6,499 bases of DNA from a bacterium (GTDB lineage: Bacteria > UBP13 > UBA5359), in the NCBI GenBank assembly GCA_028699365.1, contig JAQVUQ010000164.1, positions 1 to 6,499 of the forward strand. Reading direction: 5' to 3'. A model generated the notes under the pieces. The model saw only the letters and a program-made list of their open reading frames with translations. It was not told the DNA's origin and made no database searches. The position numbers and the translations under genes were made by a program. Each line of letters begins with the position of its first letter. Position 1 is the first letter of the stretch. Positions 1 through 5,890 of this stretch are shown one piece after another.

Positions 1-31
1 TCGGTTTAAGAACGTTCTGGGGCCTTTGCAT
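1..31 (-). CDS. possible start of an unidentified gene, running off the window
   Basis: An ATG at 31-29 opens a frame reading MQRPQNVLKP before the window ends. A purine-rich AAAAGGGGG tract lies about 6 nt upstream and would make a good ribosome binding site. It begins 14 nt after the stop of the truncated HepT remnant and is in a different frame from it. Ten residues are too few for any family call. It could be a fresh downstream gene or chance. The main support is the strong Shine-Dalgarno sequence. Confidence 0.25.
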   Translation of the reverse strand, partial: MQRPQNVLKP

Positions 32-45
32 ATTTTACCCCCTTT

Positions 46-108
46 TTATTCTTTCAAAGTTGATTCTGCTTGTAGGATATCAGTCAAATAAGCTAAATCA
101 CGCTGCAT
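46..108 (-). pseudogene. HepT-type HEPN toxin (DUF86) remnant, truncated to 20 codons
   Basis: The frame starts with an ATG (108-106) that overlaps the end of the nucleotidyltransferase gene by 11 nt, the usual layout of MntA/HepT-type pairs. It reads MQRDLAYLTDILQA, which resembles the conserved N-terminus of DUF86 HEPN proteins (R-D-x-x-Y-L-x-D-I-L). A TAA follows after six more residues, where the family normally continues for about 110 residues. No other frame downstream restores a HEPN sequence, and the R-x4-6-H RNase motif is absent. I infer a deleted or replaced toxin whose first codons survive because they overlap the antitoxin. A short unrelated overlapping ORF is the alternative, but the match to the family start makes that less likely. 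Confidence 0.55.
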
Positions 109-409
109 AGATCACCTCTGCAGAGGACAGGATTGCCTTTCTCCGTATATAATTGGGACTGCGTTCTATGCCACGCTTCAGAACCAAGTCAACCTTTCGC
201 CCGACAATCCCGGCAAGTTCATCCTCTATATCGCTGAGATCAAAAAGGCTGATCTTTGCATCCGGTGCAAAAGTTACCAGCACATCTATATCACTATCCG
301 CACGAAAGTCTTCTCGGAGAACAGATCCGAAAAGCGCGAATTCAGTGATCTTCCAGCGGCGACAAAATTCCCTGATTTTATTCATATTCAATTCAACGCG
401 GGGGCTCAT
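98..409 (-). CDS. MntA-like MNT-domain nucleotidyltransferase (HEPN antitoxin type)
   Basis: This 103-residue protein has the minimal nucleotidyltransferase fold of MntA-type antitoxins. The GSx10DxD signature is intact: G28-S29 in FALFGS, then D40 and D42 in SDIDVLV. D74 in RKVDLVL fits the third metal-binding acidic residue. Characterised relatives transfer AMP to the partner HepT toxin and inactivate it; that activity is inferred here. The start chosen is the ATG at 409, because GGAGG (420-416) sits 6 nt upstream. An ATG ten codons earlier lacks such a site. A promoter lies just upstream (444-472). The partner gene begins inside the last codons of this one but is cut to 20 codons, so this looks like an orphan antitoxin. 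Confidence is high for the fold and lower for present function. Confidence 0.85.
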   Translation of the reverse strand: MSPRVELNMNKIREFCRRWKITEFALFGSVLREDFRADSDIDVLVTFAPDAKISLFDLSDIEDELAGIVGRKVDLVLKRGIERSPNYIRRKAILSSAEVIYAA

Positions 410-443
410 GCTCAACCTCCGAATATCATGATTTTCCAATCAC

Positions 444-472
444 ATTATACCGTCTCTATAGTTCTTTGCCAC
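444..472 (-). promoter_or_regulatory. sigma70-type promoter for the MntA-like gene
   Basis: On the minus strand a perfect TATAAT (449-444) is preceded by GTGGCA (472-467, four of six matches to TTGACA) with a 17-bp spacer. Transcription would start near 437, giving a leader of roughly 28 nt that contains the GGAGG at 420-416. The promoter separates this gene from the methyltransferase gene that ends at 536. The -10 box is strong and the -35 box is weak. Confidence 0.55.
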
Positions 473-535
473 ATCGTGTGCCCAGTGCGCAAATTCCATT
501 ACGATCAGCATCACAGCGAGAGGCATAACTTTATA

Positions 536-1633
536 TCACTGACCCTTTAAGGGAGCTTGTCGAGTCTTGTATTCCTTCTGACCTTCCAGAAGCGCCATCT
601 GTCTTGTTTCTGACGGCATGTCCATCAGCACATCGCGTGATGCCTTCGTTTGTCGTGATGAGCCGAGATTACAAACAATATCATTCAGGATCAGGCCGGC
701 ATCATTGACGCTAAGCTTATTGAGGATACACTTAACAAAGTCAATGCTGCGTCCCTCAAGAAATCGAAACACCGACGAGACAAGATATTCACGGTCCTGT
801 TCAAATGTTAGCCAGCATCGTCTGAGGGCCTCGGCTGCAAAACCTGTTGTGTTAGAGCCACCAAAGATGTCGAGCACGATATCGCCTTCGTCCGTAAGCA
901 TCTTAATAAAAAACGCCGGTAATTCCACGGGGAAACGTGCTGGATGGCGTGGTAGGCCTAATTCCTTGCACAGCCATAAATAGCTTGAATTGCTATCTGT
1001 ATTTGGAATAGTAAGAAGATTGGATGGAAGCGCGCCTCCATTATCCTTGCCGAAACTCGCACTAATGTCATGCCCTGATGGGCGCTTCTTCGGAGTGTAG
1101 AAATTCTCTGGATCTTGTATCAGTTTCTTCATGCGATCCGAATACGGCACGAGCACTTTTCGAACATCAGCTTTTGGCGACTCCGTCTTGCTAAGCCACC
1201 ATACTGTATTTACTGCATCCTTTGCACGGATCTTGCGCTTGTTCACCCATTCAATTGGTGAAGGAAGTTTGGCTGGGTTAAACCAGTAAAAGTCTTCGGC
1301 AAGATGAAATCCCACGTTATCGCATAGCATCAAGAGCACCCGAAAGTTATATAGCGAGCGCGATGGCATACCCGCTCTATATGCTCCGCCTAAATCCAGA
1401 ATAAAGCTGCCGCTCTCCTTCAGAATCCGGAAGACTTCTATGCAGAAAGGAGTAATCCACTCAACGTAATCGGTCTCTTCAACATTCCCATAAGTCTTCT
1501 GCCGTCTAAGAGCAAAAGGTGGAGACGTCATCACAAGATCCACACTTTGATCAGCCACTTCCTTTAGTAAATCAAGCGAGTCACCAACAAAGGCTGATCC
1601 TCTTTCAGTCTGATATAAAGGCTTGGTATGCAT
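536..1633 (-). CDS. M.PvuII-like DNA N4-cytosine methyltransferase
   Basis: This 365-residue protein is a site-specific DNA methyltransferase of the N6/N4 family that uses S-adenosylmethionine. The catalytic motif IV TSPPF (36-40) lies before the AdoMet motif I, DIFGGSNTTG (255-264), which is the beta-group order. SPPF is typical of N4-cytosine enzymes. Blocks such as FRVL, AEDFYWFNP, LPSPIEWVNKRKIR, KDAVNTVWW, PYSDRMKKLI, RPSGHDI and HPARFP resemble M.PvuII closely as I recall it, so CAGCTG with N4-methylcytosine is the likely target. That specificity is an inference. M.PvuII has about 336 residues; here a C-terminal tail of about 70 residues follows the core. The ATG lies one base after the stop of the upstream HEAT-repeat gene, with GGAG 7 nt before it inside that gene, so the two are co-transcribed and probably translationally coupled. 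No C-protein gene is visible. Confidence 0.95.
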   Translation of the reverse strand: MHTKPLYQTERGSAFVGDSLDLLKEVADQSVDLVMTSPPFALRRQKTYGNVEETDYVEWITPFCIEVFRILKESGSFILDLGGAYRAGMPSRSLYNFRVLLMLCDNVGFHLAEDFYWFNPAKLPSPIEWVNKRKIRAKDAVNTVWWLSKTESPKADVRKVLVPYSDRMKKLIQDPENFYTPKKRPSGHDISASFGKDNGGALPSNLLTIPNTDSNSSYLWLCKELGLPRHPARFPVELPAFFIKMLTDEGDIVLDIFGGSNTTGFAAEALRRCWLTFEQDREYLVSSVFRFLEGRSIDFVKCILNKLSVNDAGLILNDIVCNLGSSRQTKASRDVLMDMPSETRQMALLEGQKEYKTRQAPLKGQ

Positions 1634-1634
1634 T

Positions 1635-3109
1635 CTAGTACTCCGTCAAATCATCGACCCAGCTTGCCAATATCTGCCATAGCACACTTGCCGCAAAGTA
1701 AACCTCCGGGTCTGCTTGGCAAACCGCATCAACATCGGTCTCGTTAAGATTTTTCTTCCCATAGCCCATTATATAGCCGAGCCATTTCCTGAGATTATCA
1801 TCAGCATCCGGGAGGATATCCGCAAGGTTAAACTTGCCGGTTCTGGCAAGTGCCCAGGATATGCCGTCCCGCTTTGACGGATCACTGGTCTTCAGCATCT
1901 CGACAAGATGTGCTACTTGTGGTTGAGCAATCTTCAGCAACGCTCGTGCTGCCTCGGTCTTGATATCCAATGCAGTAGAATTAAAAGTATCAACAAGTGC
2001 CGTTGCCGCCGTCGCAGTAGCAAATTGTCCAAGTGCCCAAGCTGCACCAGCGCGAAGCTCTTCATCCCGATGCTCATCTCTTAGCACCGCTATCAAAAGG
2101 CGCTCGCTTTTCTCGTCGGGAATCTCTGATATTACGATCACAGTTTCAAGTTGTGTTTCGAGAGGAACATCCAAAACAGAACTGCACAATTTGGCCTCAA
2201 TGAATGCCCAGCCGCTAAGATGATCATGTGCAGCAAGGGCTGCAGCCGCTTCAAGTTGAACATAGATATCCTCTTGGGCATGAGATATTCGCTCTTCAAG
2301 CGCAGCTTGGGCTATCAGATATCCTCGATATCTTAACGCCTTGGCTGCAGCATAACGTTCGCTCAAGTCTATACTTCTGAGTTTCTCGACAAGAACAGCT
2401 TCATCAATATTTGCCGTGCGTGTTAGTGCAAGTCTTACAGGTACAACCGCTGCTACAATCTGATTTTTTTCAACCTTGTCGTTTAATCTAACTTGCGGTA
2501 CAAGGGTTATTGCACCTTTACTCCGGCTCAACTGAACAATTTGACGTTTAGCGCCGGAAAGGGGTGCCAAGGATATCCTCCTCGGCGATACTTCGGAAAC
2601 AATAGCCTCCTCATTGGCAACAGCACTCGGCCAAATTACACGGATTTCTGACCCTTCTTCTACTCCCTTGGGTTTGGTTATGGAAACACGTTTATCCGCA
2701 AAAGCGCCTCGCAGATCTTTTACACTAATAAAGTGAACCGGCGAAATGCGTTTCAGGTCCACCGGTGAATCGACGCCCTGTTTAAACACAACTATTAAAA
2801 CATAATCGTCATCTTGCATGCCTGCGTTCCATGCGCGCCTCGGATCATTCAGCGAGTGAGACATAGAGATTTCAGGCTTTGTCTTTCCACGGGATTCAAA
2901 GCGAAATCCGGTATTCAGGCACATAATATCAGAACACGAATACGTTTGATCTTGATCTTCTTCCATATCTTGAATCCGGTAGAGCCACGCTCAAGTTCTA
3001 TTGGGTTGAATCCCAAAGTCTTCAAACATTCAATGGTCGCATTAGTTCCTGCGGCACCAACAGCCAGCTTTCTGAGAAAGCTATCGTCACTTTTAAAATT
3101 AATGGCCAT
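1635..3109 (-). pseudogene. HEAT-repeat protein with candidate N-terminal nuclease motif, broken by a 1-nt frameshift
   Basis: Two overlapping frames join into one protein of about 491 residues. The first runs from ATG 3109 (GAGGA 7 nt upstream) for 59 codons (MAINFKSDDSF to KRIRV). The second resumes at base 2930 with DIMCLNTGFRFESRGKTK. Restoring one base at 2931-2932, for example a C giving RVPDIM, makes the sequence continuous, so a base is missing. Residues after about 180 contain HEAT-like alpha-helical repeats (AAAKALRYRG, QLEAAAALAA, ELRAGAAWALGQF, KTEAARALLKIA). The N-terminal part has PD at 60-61 followed by FESRGK at 71-76, with E72 11 residues after D61, reminiscent of a PD-(D/E)xK nuclease core. 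This is suggestive only, because position 74 is R and not K. It lies directly upstream of the methyltransferase and could be its restriction or specificity partner. A sequencing error is possible. Confidence 0.75.
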
Positions 3110-3250
3110 TGTCAAATCCTCACATGTTATAGGTCATCTCAAGCAATAAACCAGATCGCTTTAAGATGCATATTTCTTTTTCTGCCTTTGCAACCTACTA
3201 AATACAACCTAAAAGAAGAATACAGCAAACCCAAATGCTAAGCAAGTGGT
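3110..3250. other. leader region of the HEAT/methyltransferase locus, no gene seen
   Basis: This AT-rich stretch contains the ribosome binding site GAGGA (3121-3117, minus strand) for the HEAT-repeat gene. A possible -10 box TATAAC (minus strand, near 3126-3131) is present, but no convincing -35 box lies at the right distance. I see no C-box palindromes like those that control the PvuII system, no small regulator ORF and no hairpin terminator. Confidence 0.3.
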
Positions 3251-3398
3251 GCTTTGGGGTCACACTGATTCAGACAGTAGCACCCGATTCTGACGGAAGA
3301 TGCAGGCTTTGGGGTCAGTGCAGGCTTTGAGTGCAGGCTTTGGGGTCAGCAGCAGGCTTTGGGGTCAGGAGTTTACATTTAACATTGATGCTCTGTCC
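3251..3398 (+). repeat. iterated TTTGGGGTCAG repeat array, locus 1
   Basis: The core GCTTTGGGGTCA occurs at 3251-3262. The unit TGCAGGCTTTGGGGTCAG occurs at 3301-3318 and 3332-3349, with a cut-down TGCAGGCTTTGAG between them (3319-3331). A final GCAGGCTTTGGGGTCAG (3352-3368) runs into a 30-nt tail ending at 3398. All copies have the same orientation, and only the last carries the tail. The array lies between the membrane-protein operon and the restriction-modification-like locus. Short TGGGGTCAG repeats resemble the REP-like sequences found near RAYT/IS200-type transposases, but no transposase is in this window, so that link is inference. Confidence 0.85.
3356..3398 (+). repeat. 43-nt element, copy 1 (identical to 5917-5959)
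   Basis: This stretch begins GCTTTGGGGTCAGGAG, continues through TTTACATTTAACATTG and ends GCTCTGTCC. It is identical over 43 nt to 5917-5959, 2.56 kb away, in the same orientation. Beyond the right end the two loci still agree at about 12 of 18 positions (both contain TTTCTC), then diverge. It has no coding sense and no obvious hairpin. It looks like a small dispersed element. Confidence 0.9.
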
Positions 3399-3451
3399 CG
3401 GAGCGGTTTCTCATTCAGACCGAAAGCCGATGTTTGGATTGTATCTGCAAA

Positions 3452-3736
3452 TCACAAGTTGCGCGGCATTACGCATAACCCATGCAACCCTATCCCTGCC
3501 AGCAGAACGCCTATAAGCGTCCATACACCGTCGGCAAACAGATTAATCCGATGAATATCCTGCCTTGAATAAGCGGCAAATAGTTCGTTTATGCCGGCGT
3601 TGGATGCCACCACCCTATGATACTGCTCGTAAGCTACATGCAGTGCAGCATAATCCTTCAGGGCATAATAGCCGCAGAATGAGGCAATAAGTAATCCTGG
3701 GATTATTAACAAGATAATCAAGGCAATTCTTCGCAT
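3452..3736 (-). CDS. small two-span membrane protein, family unknown
   Basis: This 94-residue protein starts MRRIALIILLIIPGLLIASF. There are two hydrophobic segments, about residues 4-22 and 68-90, separated by a polar loop (about 26-66) with H, R, E and D residues. With a positively charged N-terminus, the termini are predicted cytoplasmic and the loop outside. I chose the ATG at 3736 over the GTG at 3742 because GAGGAG is correctly spaced only for the ATG, at 5 nt. It follows the larger membrane protein by 30 nt and is last in the operon that begins with the winged-helix nucleotidyltransferase. I do not recognise the family. No catalytic motif is visible. Possible roles include a toxin-like effector or an accessory subunit of the larger membrane protein, both guesses. 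Confidence 0.7.
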   Translation of the reverse strand: MRRIALIILLIIPGLLIASFCGYYALKDYAALHVAYEQYHRVVASNAGINELFAAYSRQDIHRINLFADGVWTLIGVLLAGIGLHGLCVMPRNL

Positions 3737-3766
3737 AAGCACTCCTCTACCGTTGATTCTTGTAAC

Positions 3767-4357
3767 TCAGCAGGCATCATTAGACCGACATAGATCCAGC
3801 ACTCCCCATGAAACAGCACACATAAGCGGTATTCCAGCTGCAATGGTAATGCCTTCCCAGTATTCCATTATGACCAATGGCTCGCAAGGAAAGAACCGCC
3901 GGGCATAGTAAGCTACCAGAATAATAGTTATCCCGCCTAATGCCGGTCCGATTATCCGGGGAAGCCATCGCCCCCTGACACCGGCAAAGAATATCGTTCC
4001 CATATAAAGGCTGGTCAACGCCGCTATGAGGTAGCCTGTACCAAAGAAGTTGAAATCAGGCCAGGGTAGAGGCGGCCCTCCCCCATAATTGACTTGGTAT
4101 GCAGAGCGAGCAAAAAGAAATAGCATGTTACCGATAATAATCAGCGGTATTGCTTTAAAGGAGGATACTTCAAAACGGAGATTAAGCAATCCCGGAAGCA
4201 TGAACAACCCGGATATACCAAATATATATGCTAAACCTATAAAAGTAGCGATTATCTGGCATACAGGGCTGTAAAACGTATACGCATGAGACATAGCTCC
4301 GGAGCTGAATGCCAGAGCTGCCAGAAGACCGGAGAAAAGACCACGCTTGAGAAACAT
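3767..4357 (-). CDS. integral membrane protein with about six spans, unknown function
   Basis: This is a 196-residue, strongly hydrophobic protein. Predicted spans are near residues 5-24, 34-57, 67-84, 104-126, 134-152 and 168-187. Between spans 3 and 4 lies a loop with NYGGGPPLPWPDFNFFG, rich in glycine, proline and aromatics. Cysteines occur at 33, 158, 180, 190 and 196 (the last residue). The start at ATG 4357 is supported by AGGAGG 5 nt upstream; the GTG at 4363 is too close to that site. It lies 32 nt after the HEPN gene and 30 nt before the small membrane protein, all on one strand, so an operon is likely. I see no transporter, protease or acyltransferase signature. It could be a membrane effector controlled by the upstream NTase/HEPN pair, or an unrelated passenger. 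Confidence 0.75.
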   Translation of the reverse strand: MFLKRGLFSGLLAALAFSSGAMSHAYTFYSPVCQIIATFIGLAYIFGISGLFMLPGLLNLRFEVSSFKAIPLIIIGNMLFLFARSAYQVNYGGGPPLPWPDFNFFGTGYLIAALTSLYMGTIFFAGVRGRWLPRIIGPALGGITIILVAYYARRFFPCEPLVIMEYWEGITIAAGIPLMCAVSWGVLDLCRSNDAC

Positions 4358-4389
4358 ACGCACCTCCTACATACTTCTATTCCACTGTT

Positions 4390-4857
4390 TCAAGGACGCG
4401 GCTTCTGCCCGTTACGTGCAAGCAAATGATTCGTTGCCAATATATCCTCAGTCTTAGCCAAAAAGCTTTCGGCATTTTCAATTGCCACCTTTGCACTCTC
4501 CGGAGAATAGTCGGATCTATAATCGGCAGTTTCTCTAAGAAGCATCGTGGTATCGAAATCGCTGATATATTTACTATCCATCAGCCCTTCATCAACATAT
4601 AAAGCTTGAATAGCCGTCTTAAGACAGAAATGGCTCTTCTCACGATAGCCCTTAGCAAAGAGAAGCGCCCTTGCAGCATGAAACATAGAATAATATGCCT
4701 GGACGGTCGACCATTTGTAGTTATTGACCTCAAAGCTCTGACTGGCCCAGGCAAGATCGCCTCTGGCAGCCTCCAACTCAGAAGGTATAAGCTCTCCAGC
4801 ATGCTCCTGCGCTACAATATTCCGATTCTGTAAGCATTTTTCAAAGTCTCTATTCAT
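4390..4857 (-). CDS. HEPN-domain protein paired with the winged-helix nucleotidyltransferase
   Basis: This 155-residue helical protein shows the HEPN (PF05168-like) pattern. YKWSTVQAYYSMFHAARALLFAKGY (about 47-71) matches the central helices. LLRETADYRSDYSPESAKVAIENAESFL (about 106-133) matches the C-terminal helices with the ADYR..Y block. The ATG at 4857 overlaps the end of the nucleotidyltransferase gene (stop at 4850-4852) by 8 nt, and GAGAGG lies just upstream, so translational coupling is likely. A TTG five codons earlier is less likely. Many HEPN toxins are RNases with an R-x4-6-H motif. I do not see that motif here; the nearest is R72-x-x-H, spaced as REKSH. RNase activity is therefore doubtful, and it may act as a substrate or partner of the nucleotidyltransferase. 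Confidence 0.85.
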   Translation of the reverse strand: MNRDFEKCLQNRNIVAQEHAGELIPSELEAARGDLAWASQSFEVNNYKWSTVQAYYSMFHAARALLFAKGYREKSHFCLKTAIQALYVDEGLMDSKYISDFDTTMLLRETADYRSDYSPESAKVAIENAESFLAKTEDILATNHLLARNGQKPRP

Positions 4858-5413
4858 CCACAGCCCTCTCAAGTAATTTTATCCCCTTCTCGACCCTATC
4901 GTAAAACGCTTTGTCTTTTGTTCTGGAAACTGCATATTCGGAAGGAGTTTGTATAATAGGACTAATACGACGCTTGGCAGGAAAATTCTGTATCTTAGCC
5001 ATAATCTGATCAGGCTGATTGGTAATCACAAAGAGATCGATATCGCTTGCAGCGGTATCCGTGCCTTCGGCAGCGCTGCCAAAAAGAATAATACGTTGCG
5101 CGGTATCGGACAAGCTTTCAACAAGCAATTGTAACTCAACAAGGTTTTCGTAGATACGGAAATACTTTATTAACGGCTGATCTTTCAGGTAATAGAACCA
5201 CATTTTACCGCGCTGCACTCTATAGACAAGGTTATTTTCCAGGAGGCCGCGTAAGGTCTGATTAGTAGACCCTCTACTCACGCCTGTATGTTCGGAGATT
5301 TCCTTATCATAAAAGGATTCATCCGGGTGAAGTGTAAGAAAATTGAGAACGCGGTAAGTGCTGCTTCCCAGTAATAAGCCCGACAAATCTTTTGATTCAT
5401 TAATTTCTACCAT
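4850..5413 (-). CDS. winged-helix DNA-binding / MNT nucleotidyltransferase fusion
   Basis: This 187-residue protein has two domains. Residues about 15-75 form a winged helix-turn-helix: helix KEISEHTGVSRGSTNQTLRGLLENNLV, then a wing RVQRGKMWFYYLK. Residues about 105-187 form a nucleotidyltransferase with RIILFGSAAEG and SDIDLFVI; GSx10DxD is intact (G112-S113, D124, D126). Such fusions are commonly encoded directly before a HEPN protein, as here. I infer that the winged helix represses its own operon and the catalytic domain modifies the partner or another target. The start at ATG 5413 has no Shine-Dalgarno sequence. A sigma70 promoter ends 6 nt before it, so translation probably begins at the 5' end of a leaderless mRNA. 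It is the first gene of a four-gene operon. Confidence 0.9.
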   Translation of the reverse strand: MVEINESKDLSGLLLGSSTYRVLNFLTLHPDESFYDKEISEHTGVSRGSTNQTLRGLLENNLVYRVQRGKMWFYYLKDQPLIKYFRIYENLVELQLLVESLSDTAQRIILFGSAAEGTDTAASDIDLFVITNQPDQIMAKIQNFPAKRRISPIIQTPSEYAVSRTKDKAFYDRVEKGIKLLERAVDE

Positions 5414-5419
5414 GTGTTC

Positions 5420-5448
5420 ATTTTAATGAATTATGCTTTGCTTGTCAA
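5420..5448 (-). promoter_or_regulatory. near-consensus sigma70 promoter giving a leaderless mRNA
   Basis: The minus strand has TTGACA (5448-5443, perfect), a 17-bp spacer, and TAAAAT (5425-5420, five of six). The ATG of the winged-helix nucleotidyltransferase begins at 5413, only 6 nt after the -10 box, so transcription should start at or within a base or two of the A of the ATG. The absence of a Shine-Dalgarno sequence agrees with this. The site probably drives all four genes down to 3452. Confidence 0.8.
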
Positions 5449-5460
5449 TATGTCGAATTG

Positions 5461-5522
5461 CCTCACAAAAAATCTACTCGAAATAGTATCGATGCCTCAA
5501 ATTAAAAATCTACTTGAAATAA
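5461..5522. repeat. pair of imperfect direct repeats upstream of the operon promoter
   Basis: Copy 1 (5461-5485) reads CCTCACAAAAAATCTACTCG then AAATAG. Copy 2 (5495-5522) reads CCTCAAATTAAAAATCTACT then TGAAATAA. The shared core is AAAAATCTACTYGAAATA, with a period of about 35 bp. Copy 1 starts 13 bp upstream of the -35 box of the winged-helix nucleotidyltransferase operon, so the pair could be operator or activator sites. Copy 2 overlaps the decayed end of the adjacent nucleotidyltransferase pseudogene, so a simple local duplication is the alternative. Confidence 0.6.
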
Positions 5523-5737
5523 CCTCCGGATTAAAGGCTTACTTAGCTAAGCGGTTTGTCTACGATGTCTGCCTGAAGGAATAACGACAAAATATCCAGG
5601 TCACTATGTCCTTTCATCTCTTCACGAGCGGCAGAGCCGAATAGATTATCTTTGATTGGACACGCTATATCAACAATCCTGCTGACAATATCTCACAGAG
5701 TTTTATCAACCAAACGTTCATCCACATCAGCCCATCA
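5502..5737 (-). pseudogene. decayed MNT-type nucleotidyltransferase
   Basis: Reading the minus strand from 5734 gives WADVDERLVDKTL, a TGA (5695-5693), then DIVSRIVDIACPIK and DNLFGSAAREEMKGHSDLDI. This has the full GSx10DxD signature of the nucleotidyltransferase fold. After SDLDIL the frame is lost. Moving one base at the AAAA run (plus strand 5589-5592) restores VVIPSGRHRRQTA, the expected next segment, followed by a TAG (5549-5547) that replaces a probable Gln codon, then LSKPLIR and a TAA at 5504-5502. One frameshift, at least two nonsense codons and the missing C-terminal half show that the gene is dead. Family members of this kind normally have about 100-140 residues. An in-frame TGA at 5737-5735 separates it from the open stretch upstream. 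Confidence 0.8.
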
Positions 5738-5890
5738 TTGTTTCAGCTCATTCGCCTCCCTGATTGAAATGCCACCCCGTCTGATTGCCGATGCCATAAG
5801 GTCAAGTGTAGTCTGGAAATCCTCCAGAATCTCAGCTCTGACAACATCTGTAACAGCTAGCCTTTCCGGTAGTCCCAGCAACAGATCCGG
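5735..5890 (-). other. unrecognised open fragment upstream of the dead nucleotidyltransferase
   Basis: The minus strand is open from the repeat array down to TGA 5737-5735. It includes LLLGLPERLAVTDVV, then RAEILEDFQTTLDLMASAIR and RGGISIREANELKQ. It is in the same frame as the nucleotidyltransferase remnant that follows. It may be the C-terminus of a lost upstream gene, or an N-terminal extension of the remnant if the TGA is another mutation. I recognise no family. The repeat element at 5891-5959 truncates it on the 5' side. Confidence 0.35.

Noticed and set aside
153-431. Plus-strand open frame of 92 codons
   Set aside because: It is antisense to the MntA-like gene, has no ribosome binding site and matches no family. 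The minus-strand frame has the intact GSx10DxD motif.
440-526. Minus-strand 28-codon frame (MPLAVMLIVMEFAHWAHD...) between the methyltransferase and the MntA-like gene
   Set aside because: It has no convincing ribosome binding site, overlaps the promoter of the next gene and has no recognisable similarity.
618-983. Plus-strand 121-codon frame
   Set aside because: It lies wholly opposite the methyltransferase gene and has the composition of an antisense shadow.
3251-3398. CRISPR array
   Set aside because: The units are 13-18 nt and mostly directly abutting, without unique spacers of regular length, and no cas gene is present.
3300-3554. Plus-strand frames covering the repeat array
   Set aside because: They translate the repeat units themselves (MQALGS..., SLHLTLMLCPG) and run antisense into the small membrane protein. 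The same peptide appears at the second repeat locus, so it follows from the repeat and is not a gene.
3835-3840. CAGCTG site inside the larger membrane-protein gene
   Set aside because: A 6-bp site is expected once or twice by chance in this length. It is only the presumed target of the methyltransferase and shows no special placement.
5693-5737. In-frame TGA codons as possible recoding (TGA as Trp or Gly)
   Set aside because: Intact genes here end in TGA (for example at 98, 536, 3452, 3767 and 4390), and the same pseudogene also has a TAG and a frameshift, so decay explains it better.
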